Shown here piece by piece: positions 24,501 to 32,076 of a stretch of 38,947 bases of DNA (positions within the stretch are counted from its first letter, which is position 1; each line of letters begins with the position of its first letter). Below the pieces are notes generated by a model. The model was not told where the DNA came from, searched no databases, and was given only the letters and a program-made list of their open reading frames with translations. Source of the DNA: Clostridiales bacterium Firm_05. Its GTDB lineage: Bacteria > Bacillota > Clostridia > Oscillospirales > Ruminococcaceae. Position numbers and translations under genes: made by a program. The stretch covers positions 1-38,947 of the forward strand of contig LVAK01000260.1 in NCBI GenBank assembly GCA_001604035.1, in the 5' to 3' direction.

Positions 24501-27500
24501 GACTGGCCAAGTTCAAGGCGCACATCGGCGACTACGCGGAGATCGACTCCCTGGTCTTCTACTACATCTTCACAGAGTTCTTCCTGCTGGCGGACAGCCG
24601 CGCAAAGAACCTCTTCATCGGTTTCAGCGGAAGCGACACAGATCCCAGCCTGAACCTTGCGATCGACCGGAAGGCCGTGTGCGAACCGTACGACATGGAC
24701 ACCGCACTGGGTATCAACAACGAAGGCAGCCTGACGTTCACCTACAGCCTGGAGGACACGGACCATACCGGAAACGGCCGGGACGTGTTTACCGGACAGA
24801 GCAGCGTACTCTGGAACAACCTGCGTGATGCGTTCCCGAATGAGATCCGCCGGATGTACCAGTCTCTGCGGAGCAACGGCATCCTGACCTACGCCAACGT
24901 GGAGCAACGTTTTGAGGACCACCAGGCATTCTGGCCTGAAGCGGTGTGGATTGAGGACAGCCAGTACAAGTACATCTACCCGCTGACCAGCCCGGATCCT
25001 GGGAAGGAACCGACGGATGCATACCTGGAAATGATGCTCGGTTCCAAGATGGAACAGCGTCGCTGGTGGCTGAGCAACCGCTTCAAGTACATGGACAGCA
25101 AGTGGTCCAGCGGCGACGCCCTGAGCGAGGTAATCCAGTTCCGCGCGTACGCCCGGAGCAGCCTGACCATTACTCCGTACAGCGATCTGTACGTGACCGT
25201 GAAGTACGGCAGCTATACCGGCCAGGAAAAGACACCGCAGGGCACCCCGGTAGAGATCGAGGTTCCGATCGACAACCTGAGCGATACAGAAACCTACATC
25301 TACTCCGCGACACAGATTGCGGACGTTGGTGACCTGAGCGCGTTCAAGCTGGGCTGGGCGGACTTCAGCCATGCCACGCGGATCCAGAACATCAAGATCG
25401 GCGACAGCGCGCAGAACTATGAGAACCTGCCATTTGAGCGCCTGACCCTGGGCAACAACCGGCTGCTGAAGAAGATCGACTGCCGGAACTGCGTGAACCT
25501 GGGTGCCGGCGAAATGAAGAGCGTGAACATGACGGGCTGCACTTCCATTGAGGAAGCGTACTTCGACAACACGCAGATTACGGCCGTGGACCTGCCGAAC
25601 GGCAGCCCGATCCGCAAGCTGCACCTGCCCGGCACGGTCACAAACCTGACGCTGCGGAACCAGACGAGCATGACCGAGTTTGTCTGCCCGGACTACACGC
25701 ACATCACGACCCTGTTCCTGGAGAACCCCGCAAGCTGTGTGGATACCCTGGACATCGTGAGTGACCTGCCGACCGGCTGCCGTGTCCGTCTGTACAACTT
25801 CACATGGAACCTGAATGACCTGGACGACGTCAGCACGATGTTCGACAAACTCGACACCATGCGCGGTCTGGACCAGAACGGCAACAACACGGAAAATGCC
25901 CAGGTATTCGGCAACATCCACGTTGTGACTGCGGAAGGCAGCCAGATTGCTTCCATCCAGGCCCGGTACCCGGACGTCCGGATCACCTACGACCACGTGA
26001 CCAGCAACGTGTACTACTACAGCTGGGACGGCGAGACGCTGATCGCCACGAAGTCCTATGTGGACGGCGTCGGCGAGCTGTACACCGGATCCCCGAGCCG
26101 GACGAGCACAGAGCAGTACACCTTCACATTTGTTGGCTGGGCACTGAGTACGGATGCCCAGGCAGCGAACCCGAGCGCATTCGACAACGTTGCTGCCGAT
26201 CGGCGCGTATACGCTGCCTACAGCCGCACGCTGCGTGAGTACACGGTCACATTTGTGCGTGCCGCTATCGACGGTGGCGGAACACTCCAGACCATCCAGA
26301 ACGTGCCGTACGGAACTACCCCGGTATACACGGGCAATACGCCGACCAGCACGAATAGCGACGGCGGCATCTACACCTTCGAGGGATGGACGCCTTCCGT
26401 TGGCCCGATCACCGGAAACACCACCTATACGGCCGTGTTCTACGACAGCTCCGTGCAGATTACGTACATGGTCGGATCCTCTCAGTACGCAATCGAGAAG
26501 ATCCAGAGCGGTACGAACGCACAGGGCCCGTCCAGCAACCCGACCAAGGCCAGCACAGTCAGCACAACCTATACGTTCTCCGGCTGGAGCTCAAACCCGA
26601 ACTCCACTACGCCTGACGCCAACGCGCTGAACAACGTGACGTCCAACAGAACGCTGTATGCGGTCTTCGCAGAGAGTGTCAGACTATACACGATCACGTT
26701 CGTGAAGGCAAACGAGGACGGCGGCGGCACGCTGCAGACGCTGCAGGTTGCCTACGGAACGGTTCCGGCATACTCCGGATCGAACCCGACATCCTCCAGA
26801 ACCGGGTATCTGTTCACCGGCTGGGCACCCTCTATCGCGGCCGTTACCGGAAGCCAAACCTACACGGCAACATTTGCACTTGATGTTGGCTTGACGCGGC
26901 CTTTAATTAAGAAAACTATTTCCGGAGCAATTGAGAACAGCGAAATTACAACAATTGGTCCATATGCGTTCACAAGCTGTACTAAACTCACCACAGTATC
27001 GTTCCCTGCGGCTACGACGATTGGAGCCAGTGCGTTCGAAGGATGTACAGTACTCACCACAGTATCGACCCCGTCCGTTACAAGCATTGGAGCCAGTGCG
27101 TTCACAAACTGTTCTTCACTCACCACAGTATCGTTCCCTGCGGCTACGAGTATTGGCAGCTATGCGTTCTATAACTGTACTAAACTCACAACAGCATCGT
27201 TCCCTGTGGCTACGAGTATTGGCCAGTATGCGTTCGCAAACTGTCGTTCACTCACCACGGTATCGTTCCAATCCGTTACAAGAATTGACCTCTATGCGTT
27301 CCAGGGCTGTTCTGCACTCACCACAGTATCGTTCCCGGCGGCTACGACGATTGGCAACTATGCGTTCGCATACTGTACTTCACTCACCACAGTATCGATC
27401 CCAGCGGCTACGACAATTGCCCAGTATGCGTTCCAGGGCTGTCGTTCACTCACCACGGTATCGTTCCCATCCGTTACAAGAATTGACCACTATGCGTTCC

Positions 27501-27895
27501 AGGGCTGTTCTGCACTCACCACAGTATCGTTCCCTGCGCTTGAGAGTACTGGCGCATATGCGTTCAGAGAATGTTCTGCACTCACAGCAGTATTGTTCCC
27601 AGCAATTATTACTATTTCCACAGGTACGTTCCAGAGCTGTTCTGCACTCACCACAGCATCGTTCCCGGTGGCTACAACGATTAGCAACTCTGCGTTCTAC
27701 AACTGTCCTGCCCTCACCGCAGTCATCCTTGCAAACAGCTCCATCAGGGCTTCGTTTGGGACAAACGTGTTCAACGGTGCAAGCTCCGCCATCCTATATG
27801 TTGCAGACGAGCTGCTCGCCAGCTACAAGGCCTACGGGAATCTTGCCAGCATGAGCGCGAGCCGAATTAAACCAATCTCCGAACTGCCGAGTTAA
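21596..27895 (+). CDS. Giant fibre with LamG-like, CotH kinase-like, InlB-like and BspA LRR domains
   Basis: 2099 residues; ATG 21596 behind AGGTGAGAAG. Order: acidic start; Ala-rich coiled coil (about 55-125); Gly-rich linker near 160; Ig-like strands; a LamG-like jelly roll (about 475-680); a CotH kinase-like region (about 700-1150) with QGTSSAVYPRKNYDM near 745 and PYDMDTALG near 1031, the family's nucleotide and metal motifs; LRR-like strands (to about 1400); three or four InlB B-type repeats (about 1480-1760, each ending YTAVF, GWTPS or similar); 12 BspA-type LRRs of 22 residues (from about 1782); and an ANSSIRASFG...SELPS end. It is the likely receptor-binding protein. Kinase activity is a family inference: CotH phosphorylates spore-coat proteins. 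Confidence 0.82.
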   Translation: MAPDIELDLQSNENEVEQNVDQNDQESLSVDVTDSEGEQVDISPESQEQTVEVSVEADDEEIAQTIATAENAAAAAQEAARQAAQAANDAETYAMQTRSAVNNINNNLGEVEDAVMGIRNRVNALESGAANHVANGDVEDGVAYFYNEAGDTLFTITGIGGGGSGGGGGDVAGSVVTLTNTTGWASTTVAENVDVILSFTWSSIEDGSPTGQGVMTVEIGGITKESRNIAQGSFTVNVKDYLNRGDNRVVVRVTDGYGKSKWKQFNVTVEQLRLESTFDDSEIQSGALTFTFTPYGAFSKTVHFELDGTELDPMVTTISGRQMSQIIRQQTHGAHQLRVWFTASINGQTVTSNVLTYDIMWVTAGNNTPIISSSFSQNIVDQYTTLTVPFMVYTPGSQVSNVTIKKDGITILTLPDIGREMQSFQTRMDTTGNHTLTIHSGTAVKTIGLQVNEAEMNAEAETEDLKLFLTSRGRSNLEANPAVWEFIDADSNTISATLSGFNFVSNGWVRDDDNATVLRVNAGATVTIPFKPFENDFRNTGYTIELEFAARDVRDYNNVIIQCFTDANRGFMVGPQIAFIRSEQSQLSVQFKDEDHVRVSFVIQKRSENRLLMAYINGIPSRVVQYPSNDDFTQVGPVNIVIGGEMATVDIYNIRVYANDLTGEQILNNWIADTHDGELMLQRFSRNNVYDAYGNIAISKLPGNLPYMVIECEELPQYKGDKKTCSGRFVNPIDPTKSFEFTGCQINVQGTSSAVYPRKNYDMQFKNGFEMSNGQHESDFQMVSTVKPFNRFVMKADVASSEGANNVELVKLYCDMTPYKTREMLADSQVRQGIYGFPIVIFWTNTSNNQTTFIGKYNFNFPKRAPAPYGYHDEMESWEFQNNTSNLMLFKSDYFDETMREDPTTGDIKETWRYDYEARFPDDTWTDYTKLQELQSFIYSTYREEATGDAITPVTIDDVTYEYDTAAYRLAKFKAHIGDYAEIDSLVFYYIFTEFFLLADSRAKNLFIGFSGSDTDPSLNLAIDRKAVCEPYDMDTALGINNEGSLTFTYSLEDTDHTGNGRDVFTGQSSVLWNNLRDAFPNEIRRMYQSLRSNGILTYANVEQRFEDHQAFWPEAVWIEDSQYKYIYPLTSPDPGKEPTDAYLEMMLGSKMEQRRWWLSNRFKYMDSKWSSGDALSEVIQFRAYARSSLTITPYSDLYVTVKYGSYTGQEKTPQGTPVEIEVPIDNLSDTETYIYSATQIADVGDLSAFKLGWADFSHATRIQNIKIGDSAQNYENLPFERLTLGNNRLLKKIDCRNCVNLGAGEMKSVNMTGCTSIEEAYFDNTQITAVDLPNGSPIRKLHLPGTVTNLTLRNQTSMTEFVCPDYTHITTLFLENPASCVDTLDIVSDLPTGCRVRLYNFTWNLNDLDDVSTMFDKLDTMRGLDQNGNNTENAQVFGNIHVVTAEGSQIASIQARYPDVRITYDHVTSNVYYYSWDGETLIATKSYVDGVGELYTGSPSRTSTEQYTFTFVGWALSTDAQAANPSAFDNVAADRRVYAAYSRTLREYTVTFVRAAIDGGGTLQTIQNVPYGTTPVYTGNTPTSTNSDGGIYTFEGWTPSVGPITGNTTYTAVFYDSSVQITYMVGSSQYAIEKIQSGTNAQGPSSNPTKASTVSTTYTFSGWSSNPNSTTPDANALNNVTSNRTLYAVFAESVRLYTITFVKANEDGGGTLQTLQVAYGTVPAYSGSNPTSSRTGYLFTGWAPSIAAVTGSQTYTATFALDVGLTRPLIKKTISGAIENSEITTIGPYAFTSCTKLTTVSFPAATTIGASAFEGCTVLTTVSTPSVTSIGASAFTNCSSLTTVSFPAATSIGSYAFYNCTKLTTASFPVATSIGQYAFANCRSLTTVSFQSVTRIDLYAFQGCSALTTVSFPAATTIGNYAFAYCTSLTTVSIPAATTIAQYAFQGCRSLTTVSFPSVTRIDHYAFQGCSALTTVSFPALESTGAYAFRECSALTAVLFPAIITISTGTFQSCSALTTASFPVATTISNSAFYNCPALTAVILANSSIRASFGTNVFNGASSAILYVADELLASYKAYGNLASMSASRIKPISELPS
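26938..27715 (+). repeat. Twelve 66-bp LRR repeats in the giant fibre gene
   Basis: Units of 22 codons with consensus TIGxYAFxxCxxLTTVSFPAA. The spacing is one residue less than the standard 23-residue BspA repeat. Variable positions cluster at the residues just before and after AF and before C, the exposed part of an LRR. A segment of about 94 bp (27320-27413) is identical to 28050-28143 in the next gene. Confidence 0.9.
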
Positions 27896-27914
27896 AAAGG
27901 GGGTGCAATAGAAA

Positions 27915-29615
27915 ATGCCAGAAAATACGATTGAAATTGTTGGTGATTCCAATGCATTTAAATTTGTTGTAGAGAGGTCCATATCTGAATTTTACGATAC
28001 TGTCATTGGTTTAGTTGGAGCGTATGCATTTGCAGGCTGTTCTGCACTTACCACAGTATCGTTCCCGGCGGCTACGACGATTGGCAACTATGCGTTCGCA
28101 TACTGTACTTCACTCACCACAGTATCGATCCCAGCGGCTACGAGTATTGGCCAGTATGCGTTCGCAAGCTGTACTTCACTCGCCACAGCATCGTTCCAAT
28201 CTGTTACAACGATTGACCAGTATGCGTTCAAGAACTGTTCTTTACTCACCACAGTATCGTTCCCATCCGTTACAAGTATCGGCAGCTTTGTGTTCCAAAG
28301 CTGCTCTGCACTCACCACAGTATCGATCCCAGCGGCTACGAGTATTGGCCAGTATGCGTTCGCAAACTGTCGTTCACTCACCACGGTATCGTTCCCATCC
28401 GTTACAAGTATCGGCGCCTATGCGTTCTATAACTGTACTTCACTCACCACAGTATCGATCCCTGCGGCTACGAGTATTGGCAGTGCTGCGTTCCAGGGCT
28501 GTTCTGCACTCACCACAGCATCGTTCCCGGCGGCTACGACGATTGGAGCCAGTGCGTTCCAAGACTGTTCTGCACTCACCACAGTATCGATCCCAGCGGC
28601 TACGAGTATTGGCCAGTATGCGTTCCAGGGCTGTCGTTCACTCACCACGGTATCGTTCCCGTCCGTTACAACTATCCACGAATCTGCATTCGCAAAATGC
28701 TCTGCACTCACCACAGTATCGATCCCAGCGGCTACATCGATTTATACCTATGCGTTCGTAAACTGTTCTGCACTCACCACGGCATCGTTCCCATCCGTTA
28801 TAAACATCTGGAGCTATGCGTTCCAGAGCTGTACTTCACTCACCACAGCATCGTTCCCAGCGGCTACAAAAATCTACAGTGCTGCGTTCTTTAGCTGTAC
28901 TTCACTCACAACAGTATCGTTCCCATCCGTTACAAGCATTAGCCAGTATGCGTTCGCAAGCTGTACAGCACTCACCACAGTATCGTTCCCTGAGGCTACA
29001 GATATTGGCCATTATGTGTTCCAAAACTGTTATGCACTTACCACAGTATCGTTCCCGGTGGCTACAACGATTGGCCAGTGTGCGTTCCAGGGCTGTCGTT
29101 CACTCACCACAGCATCGTTCCCGGTGGCTACAACGATTAGCAACAATGCGTTCCAAAGCTGTTCTGCACTTACTACAGCATCGTTCCCTGCGGCTACGAC
29201 AATTGCCCAGTATGCGTTCCAGAACTGTTCTTTACTCACCACGGTATCGTTCCCGGTGGCTACAGCGATTGGCGCCTATGCGTTCCAGAGCTGTACTTCA
29301 CTCACCACAGCATCGTTCCCTGCGGCTACGACAATTGCCCAGTATGCGTTCCAGAGCTGTTCTGCACTCACCACAGCATCGTTCCCGGCGGCTACGACGA
29401 TTGGCAACAATGCGTTCGCAAACTGTCCTGACCTCACCGCAGTCATCCTTGCAAACAGCTCCGTCAGGGCTTCGTTTGGAACACCTGTGTTCGCCGGTAC
29501 AAGCTCCGCCATCATATATGTAGCAGATGAGCTGCTCGCCAGCTACAAGGCCCAGGCGAATCTTGCCAGCATGAGCGCGAGCCGAATTAAACCAATCTCC
29601 GAACTGCCGACATAA
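27915..29615 (+). CDS. Second BspA LRR protein / LRR cassette
   Basis: 566 residues. A unique 35-residue N-terminus (MPENTIEIVGDSNAFKFVVE) is followed by 22 LRRs of 22 residues and then the same closing module as the giant fibre (ANSSVRASFG, YVADELLASYKA, SASRIKPISEL). It has its own ATG and GGGGGTG ribosome binding site, 19 bases after the fibre stop, and no signal peptide or membrane segment. It may be a second tip subunit, a shed adhesin, or a donor of LRR units to the fibre by recombination. High repeat identity also makes it prone to misassembly. Confidence 0.85.
   Translation: MPENTIEIVGDSNAFKFVVERSISEFYDTVIGLVGAYAFAGCSALTTVSFPAATTIGNYAFAYCTSLTTVSIPAATSIGQYAFASCTSLATASFQSVTTIDQYAFKNCSLLTTVSFPSVTSIGSFVFQSCSALTTVSIPAATSIGQYAFANCRSLTTVSFPSVTSIGAYAFYNCTSLTTVSIPAATSIGSAAFQGCSALTTASFPAATTIGASAFQDCSALTTVSIPAATSIGQYAFQGCRSLTTVSFPSVTTIHESAFAKCSALTTVSIPAATSIYTYAFVNCSALTTASFPSVINIWSYAFQSCTSLTTASFPAATKIYSAAFFSCTSLTTVSFPSVTSISQYAFASCTALTTVSFPEATDIGHYVFQNCYALTTVSFPVATTIGQCAFQGCRSLTTASFPVATTISNNAFQSCSALTTASFPAATTIAQYAFQNCSLLTTVSFPVATAIGAYAFQSCTSLTTASFPAATTIAQYAFQSCSALTTASFPAATTIGNNAFANCPDLTAVILANSSVRASFGTPVFAGTSSAIIYVADELLASYKAQANLASMSASRIKPISELPT
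28011..29434 (+). repeat. Twenty-two 66-bp LRR repeats in the second LRR gene
   Basis: Same unit as in the fibre gene. Long open shadow frames appear in other frames because the repeat has no stops in them. Several units are almost identical to one another over more than 40 bases. Confidence 0.9.
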
Positions 29616-29623
29616 AATCGGTA

Positions 29624-29652
29624 TTGAAAGTTAACACGTACTGTGGTATCAT
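29624..29652 (+). promoter_or_regulatory. Sigma-A promoter for the GT2 glycosyltransferase
   Basis: TTGAAA (29624-29629), 17 bases, TATCAT (29647-29652) with TG one base before the -10. It follows the LRR gene stop by nine bases. No leader hairpin is seen after it, unlike the three other late promoters. Confidence 0.75.
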
Positions 29653-29699
29653 GAAAGCGAATCGTAGTACTCACAACCAAAGTGAAAAGGAGAGTGTTT

Positions 29700-30677
29700 A
29701 TGAAGCTTCAGATCCTGGTACCACAGTATCACGAGACAGATGAAGTGATACGGCCGCTGCTGGACAGCATTGCCATCCAGCAGTCCGTATCCTTCGACGA
29801 CATCGGCGTAATCATCTGCAACGACGGCAGCAACGTGTTCCTGACAGACGAATTCCTGCAGTCCTATCCGTTCAAGATTGAGTACTACAAGGAACTGCAC
29901 AGGGGCGTATCTGCCACCCGAAACGCGTGCCTGGACCACGCTACGGCAGACTATGTGATGTTCTGCGACGCGGACGATATGTTCTACAACGCCTGCGGTC
30001 TTTGGATCATCATGCGGGAAATGCAGGCCGGTTTCGACTCCATGGTATCCATGTTTGTGGAAGAGTCACGGCATCCAGAAACCAAGGAGGTTGTGTACAT
30101 CAACCACGAAATGGACTCCACGTTCGTTCACGGCAAGGTCCACCGGCGGCAGTACCTGATCGACAACGACCTGCGGTTCAACCCCAAGCTGACGATCCAT
30201 GAAGACAGTTTCTTCAACATCCTCTGCCAGAACATCGGCAAGGAAGTGAAATACTGCCAGACCCCGTTCTATCTGTGGAAGTGGCGCGATGAATCCGTAT
30301 GCCGGCACGATCCGAAGTACATCCTGAAGACGTACAACAACATGATCGACAGCAACGACGCGCTGATCGACGAGTTCCTGTCCAGGGGGATCATTGATAA
30401 GGCGACGTTCTTCACCGCGTTCATGGTTTTCGATGCCTACTACACGATGAACAAACCCGAGTGGGTAAACCAGGAGAACCAGATCTACAGGAAGAAGACT
30501 GAGAAGCGGTTCTCCGTGTGGTACAAAAAGCACAAGGACATGTGGGAAGGCATTCCGGCGAACGACAAGATGGTGATCAGCAGCCAGGTCCGGAACCGGT
30601 CTGTGATGGAAGGTATGCGGATGGAGGCAGTTACCATCGACGGATGGCTGAAACACATTGAGAAACTCACGAAGTGA
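29700..30677 (+). CDS. GT2 family glycosyltransferase
   Basis: 325 residues. MKLQILVPQYHETDEVIRPLLDSI, ICNDGS (about 39-44), GVSATRNACLDHA and a DADD metal motif (90-93, in YVMFCDADD) are classic GT2 signatures; ED in HEDSFFNILCQNI is the probable catalytic base region and LWKWRDESV follows. No membrane segments, so cytoplasmic. ATG 29700 follows AAAGGAGAGTG; the in-frame GTG 29682 is rejected. It has its own promoter directly after the LRR fibre genes, suggesting it modifies the fibres or the host surface; target unknown. Confidence 0.88.
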   Translation: MKLQILVPQYHETDEVIRPLLDSIAIQQSVSFDDIGVIICNDGSNVFLTDEFLQSYPFKIEYYKELHRGVSATRNACLDHATADYVMFCDADDMFYNACGLWIIMREMQAGFDSMVSMFVEESRHPETKEVVYINHEMDSTFVHGKVHRRQYLIDNDLRFNPKLTIHEDSFFNILCQNIGKEVKYCQTPFYLWKWRDESVCRHDPKYILKTYNNMIDSNDALIDEFLSRGIIDKATFFTAFMVFDAYYTMNKPEWVNQENQIYRKKTEKRFSVWYKKHKDMWEGIPANDKMVISSQVRNRSVMEGMRMEAVTIDGWLKHIEKLTK

Positions 30678-30697
30678 GGACGAACGGGGGAATGATA

Positions 30698-30790
30698 ATG
30701 CCGGTTTTGACGGCAGCATTGCTTCTTCTGCTCGGTGCGGCGTTCGGCGCGATTGTCGTTGTGGTCATCATGGGCGGCAACGATAAATAA
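30698..30790 (+). CDS. 30-residue single-span membrane peptide
   Basis: MPVLTAALLLLLGAAFGAIV then VVVIMGG and a short NDK tail: one long hydrophobic helix with almost no polar residues. ATG 30698 has GGGGG 7 bases upstream, and the stop is TAA at 30788. It fits neatly between the GT2 stop and the next promoter. Short hydrophobic peptides of this kind can be holin-like, toxin-like or accessory membrane factors. Function unknown. Confidence 0.5.
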   Translation: MPVLTAALLLLLGAAFGAIVVVVIMGGNDK

Positions 30791-30795
30791 TGCTA

Positions 30796-30825
30796 TTGAT
30801 TTTCCAAAACAAATCGTAGTATAAT
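30796..30825 (+). promoter_or_regulatory. Sigma-A promoter for the lysis operon
   Basis: TTGATT (30796-30801), 18 bases, perfect TATAAT (30820-30825). It begins six bases after the membrane-peptide stop. Confidence 0.75.
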
Positions 30826-30843
30826 AATCCGGAAGTGAATATG

Positions 30844-30885
30844 AAGGCACCGAATGGTGAGAGAAATCTTATCGTTCGGTGCCTT
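30844..30885 (+). promoter_or_regulatory. Leader hairpin E2 (19-bp stem with GAAA tetraloop)
   Basis: The 19 bases at 30844-30862 pair throughout with 30867-30885, including three G-U pairs, and close on GAAA (30863-30866). The RNA would begin about 12 bases before the stem. 5' arm AAGGCACCGAATGGTGAGAG matches hairpin E3 at 18 of 20 positions. One difference (T to C in the 5' arm) is matched by A to G in the 3' arm, so pairing is kept. Few Ts follow (TTTACT), so this copy is probably not a terminator. Confidence 0.85.
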
Positions 30886-30910
30886 TACTAATTCAGAAAG
30901 GAGAGCAGCA

Positions 30911-31228
30911 ATGGACAAGGTGCGGATCGACCCGCGAAAACAGTTCAGCAAAAAGCTGGCGCGGTGGACGGCGGTATTCTGGTTTATGTACATGACCTGG
31001 TTGTCCGTCCTGCTCCTCCTGCGGCCGGAATCTGCCCAATACAGCGTGTATATGGGCGTGATTGCCACGGCCGTGATGATCCTGAATGTTTGGGCATACA
31101 CCCGAAATTCCATCTATGAGAAGGGTGTTTTTGCCATGCTCGACAGGGCAAAGATAGAGATGAAGATGAAGAAGGGAAGCGACGCCGATGAAGAAGTGCC
31201 TGTGACGGAAGAAGGTGGCAACGGATGA
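30911..31228 (+). CDS. Membrane protein with two transmembrane helices
   Basis: 105 residues. Basic N-terminus (DPRKQFSKKLARW), helix one about 19-38 (AVFWFMYMTWLSVLLLL), helix two about 45-63 (VYMGVIATAVMILNVWAY), then a charged cytoplasmic tail rich in Lys and Glu. ATG 30911 follows AAAGGAGAGCAGCA; the frame back to 30854 runs through hairpin E2. It overlaps the endolysin start by 4 bases. Two-helix proteins next to an endolysin are often holins or holin partners. Confidence 0.65.
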   Translation: MDKVRIDPRKQFSKKLARWTAVFWFMYMTWLSVLLLLRPESAQYSVYMGVIATAVMILNVWAYTRNSIYEKGVFAMLDRAKIEMKMKKGSDADEEVPVTEEGGNG

Positions 31229-32064
31229 GTGTGATCCTGAAGATTGCCGGGCTGCTGATGGACATCTACTTCCAGATGGTGGACGTGTTCATCAGCATGG
31301 TTGCAAAGATCAAATCCCTTAACCCGGTGTATAAACAGCCGGGTGACGGGAGCAACGGAGAATGCGATTGTATTGGCCTGGAAATCGGTGCTCTGCGGCG
31401 TATGGGGATCAAATGGGTTGGTATCCACGGAAGCAATTACGCGGCCCGATACGCCACATATAACCTGGAATACATTGAAGAGGTATCTGCCCTGAAGAAG
31501 GGCGACATCGTATATAAGGCGACTGATGAAAAAGGCATCGTGAAGCTCGCCTGCAATGCCGGAACGAAAAAGCAGAAATGGAAACTTCCGGACCGGTACA
31601 AGAAAGGAAACGCATACTACAACGGCGACATGAAGGATTACTACCATGTCGGAATTGTGACGAAGGTTGACCCACTTAACATCACCCACATGACCAGCCC
31701 CAGGATGAAGGTCGATACTTCACTGAGCGGCGGATGGAACTATCACGGCCAGGCGAAACCGTTGGTCGACGCGGCGGAGAATAAAGCGAAGACCGAAACG
31801 GCAACGCCTGCACCGGTCCCCACTGAGCCGGTACCGAGCACGGGCAGTGAGGCAATTGTTGTAGCGGACAATGGCAAACCGGTGAAGATGCGGCAGTACC
31901 CAAGCACAGACTGCCGGACATGGGAGAATATCCCATGCGGAACCAAGGCAACGATAGTTGAACCCGGTGAGGAATGGGCAAAGATCAACTGCGGTAGGCG
32001 CAGAGGCTGGTACATGATGGCAAAATATCTCGATGTCGTTGGAGACGGCAAGGGTAAGTATTAA
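31225..32064 (+). CDS. Endolysin-like NlpC/P60-type peptidase with SH3-like C-terminus
   Basis: 279 residues. A DCIG motif (C49, in ECDCIGLEIG) gives the catalytic Cys and H141 (in YYHVGIVTK) the catalytic His of NlpC/P60 or CHAP enzymes, which cut wall peptides. After a Pro/Thr linker (about 195-210), residues about 215-270 (VKMRQYPSTDCRTWENIPCGTKATIVEPG and GWYMMAKYLDVV) resemble a bacterial SH3 cell-wall binding domain. The N-terminal about 28 residues are hydrophobic or amphipathic (ILKIAGLLMDIYFQMVDVFI), with no cleavage site; membrane association is possible. Fully coupled to the preceding membrane gene. Confidence 0.8.
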   Translation: MSVILKIAGLLMDIYFQMVDVFISMVAKIKSLNPVYKQPGDGSNGECDCIGLEIGALRRMGIKWVGIHGSNYAARYATYNLEYIEEVSALKKGDIVYKATDEKGIVKLACNAGTKKQKWKLPDRYKKGNAYYNGDMKDYYHVGIVTKVDPLNITHMTSPRMKVDTSLSGGWNYHGQAKPLVDAAENKAKTETATPAPVPTEPVPSTGSEAIVVADNGKPVKMRQYPSTDCRTWENIPCGTKATIVEPGEEWAKINCGRRRGWYMMAKYLDVVGDGKGKY

Positions 32065-32076
32065 GGGGTGAGAACG

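Noticed and set aside
21563-25996. Large minus-strand open frames (21563-23923 and 23996-25996) opposite the giant fibre
   Set aside because: They mirror plus-strand codon bias, have no ribosome binding site and look unlike any family. The plus strand holds clear domain motifs.
27320-28143. Diversity-generating retroelement suggested by paired variable LRR regions
   Set aside because: No reverse transcriptase, no adenine-biased variation and no template-repeat hallmarks; plain recombination explains the shared segments.
28011-29434. CRISPR-like array suggested by regular 66-bp repeats
   Set aside because: Repeats are contiguous, in frame and encode LRRs; there are no unique spacers and no cas genes.
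26931-29523. Long open frames in a second plus-strand frame across the LRR genes, rich in Arg, Ser and His (26931-27854, 28015-28761, 28816-29523)
   Set aside because: They are produced by the 66-bp repeat having no stops in that frame. They lack ribosome binding sites and the composition is a shifted reading of the LRR codons.
32068-32076. Upstream GTG 32068 as start of the coiled-coil membrane protein
   Set aside because: It overlaps the AAGGGG Shine-Dalgarno site; GTG 32077 has the right 8-base spacing.
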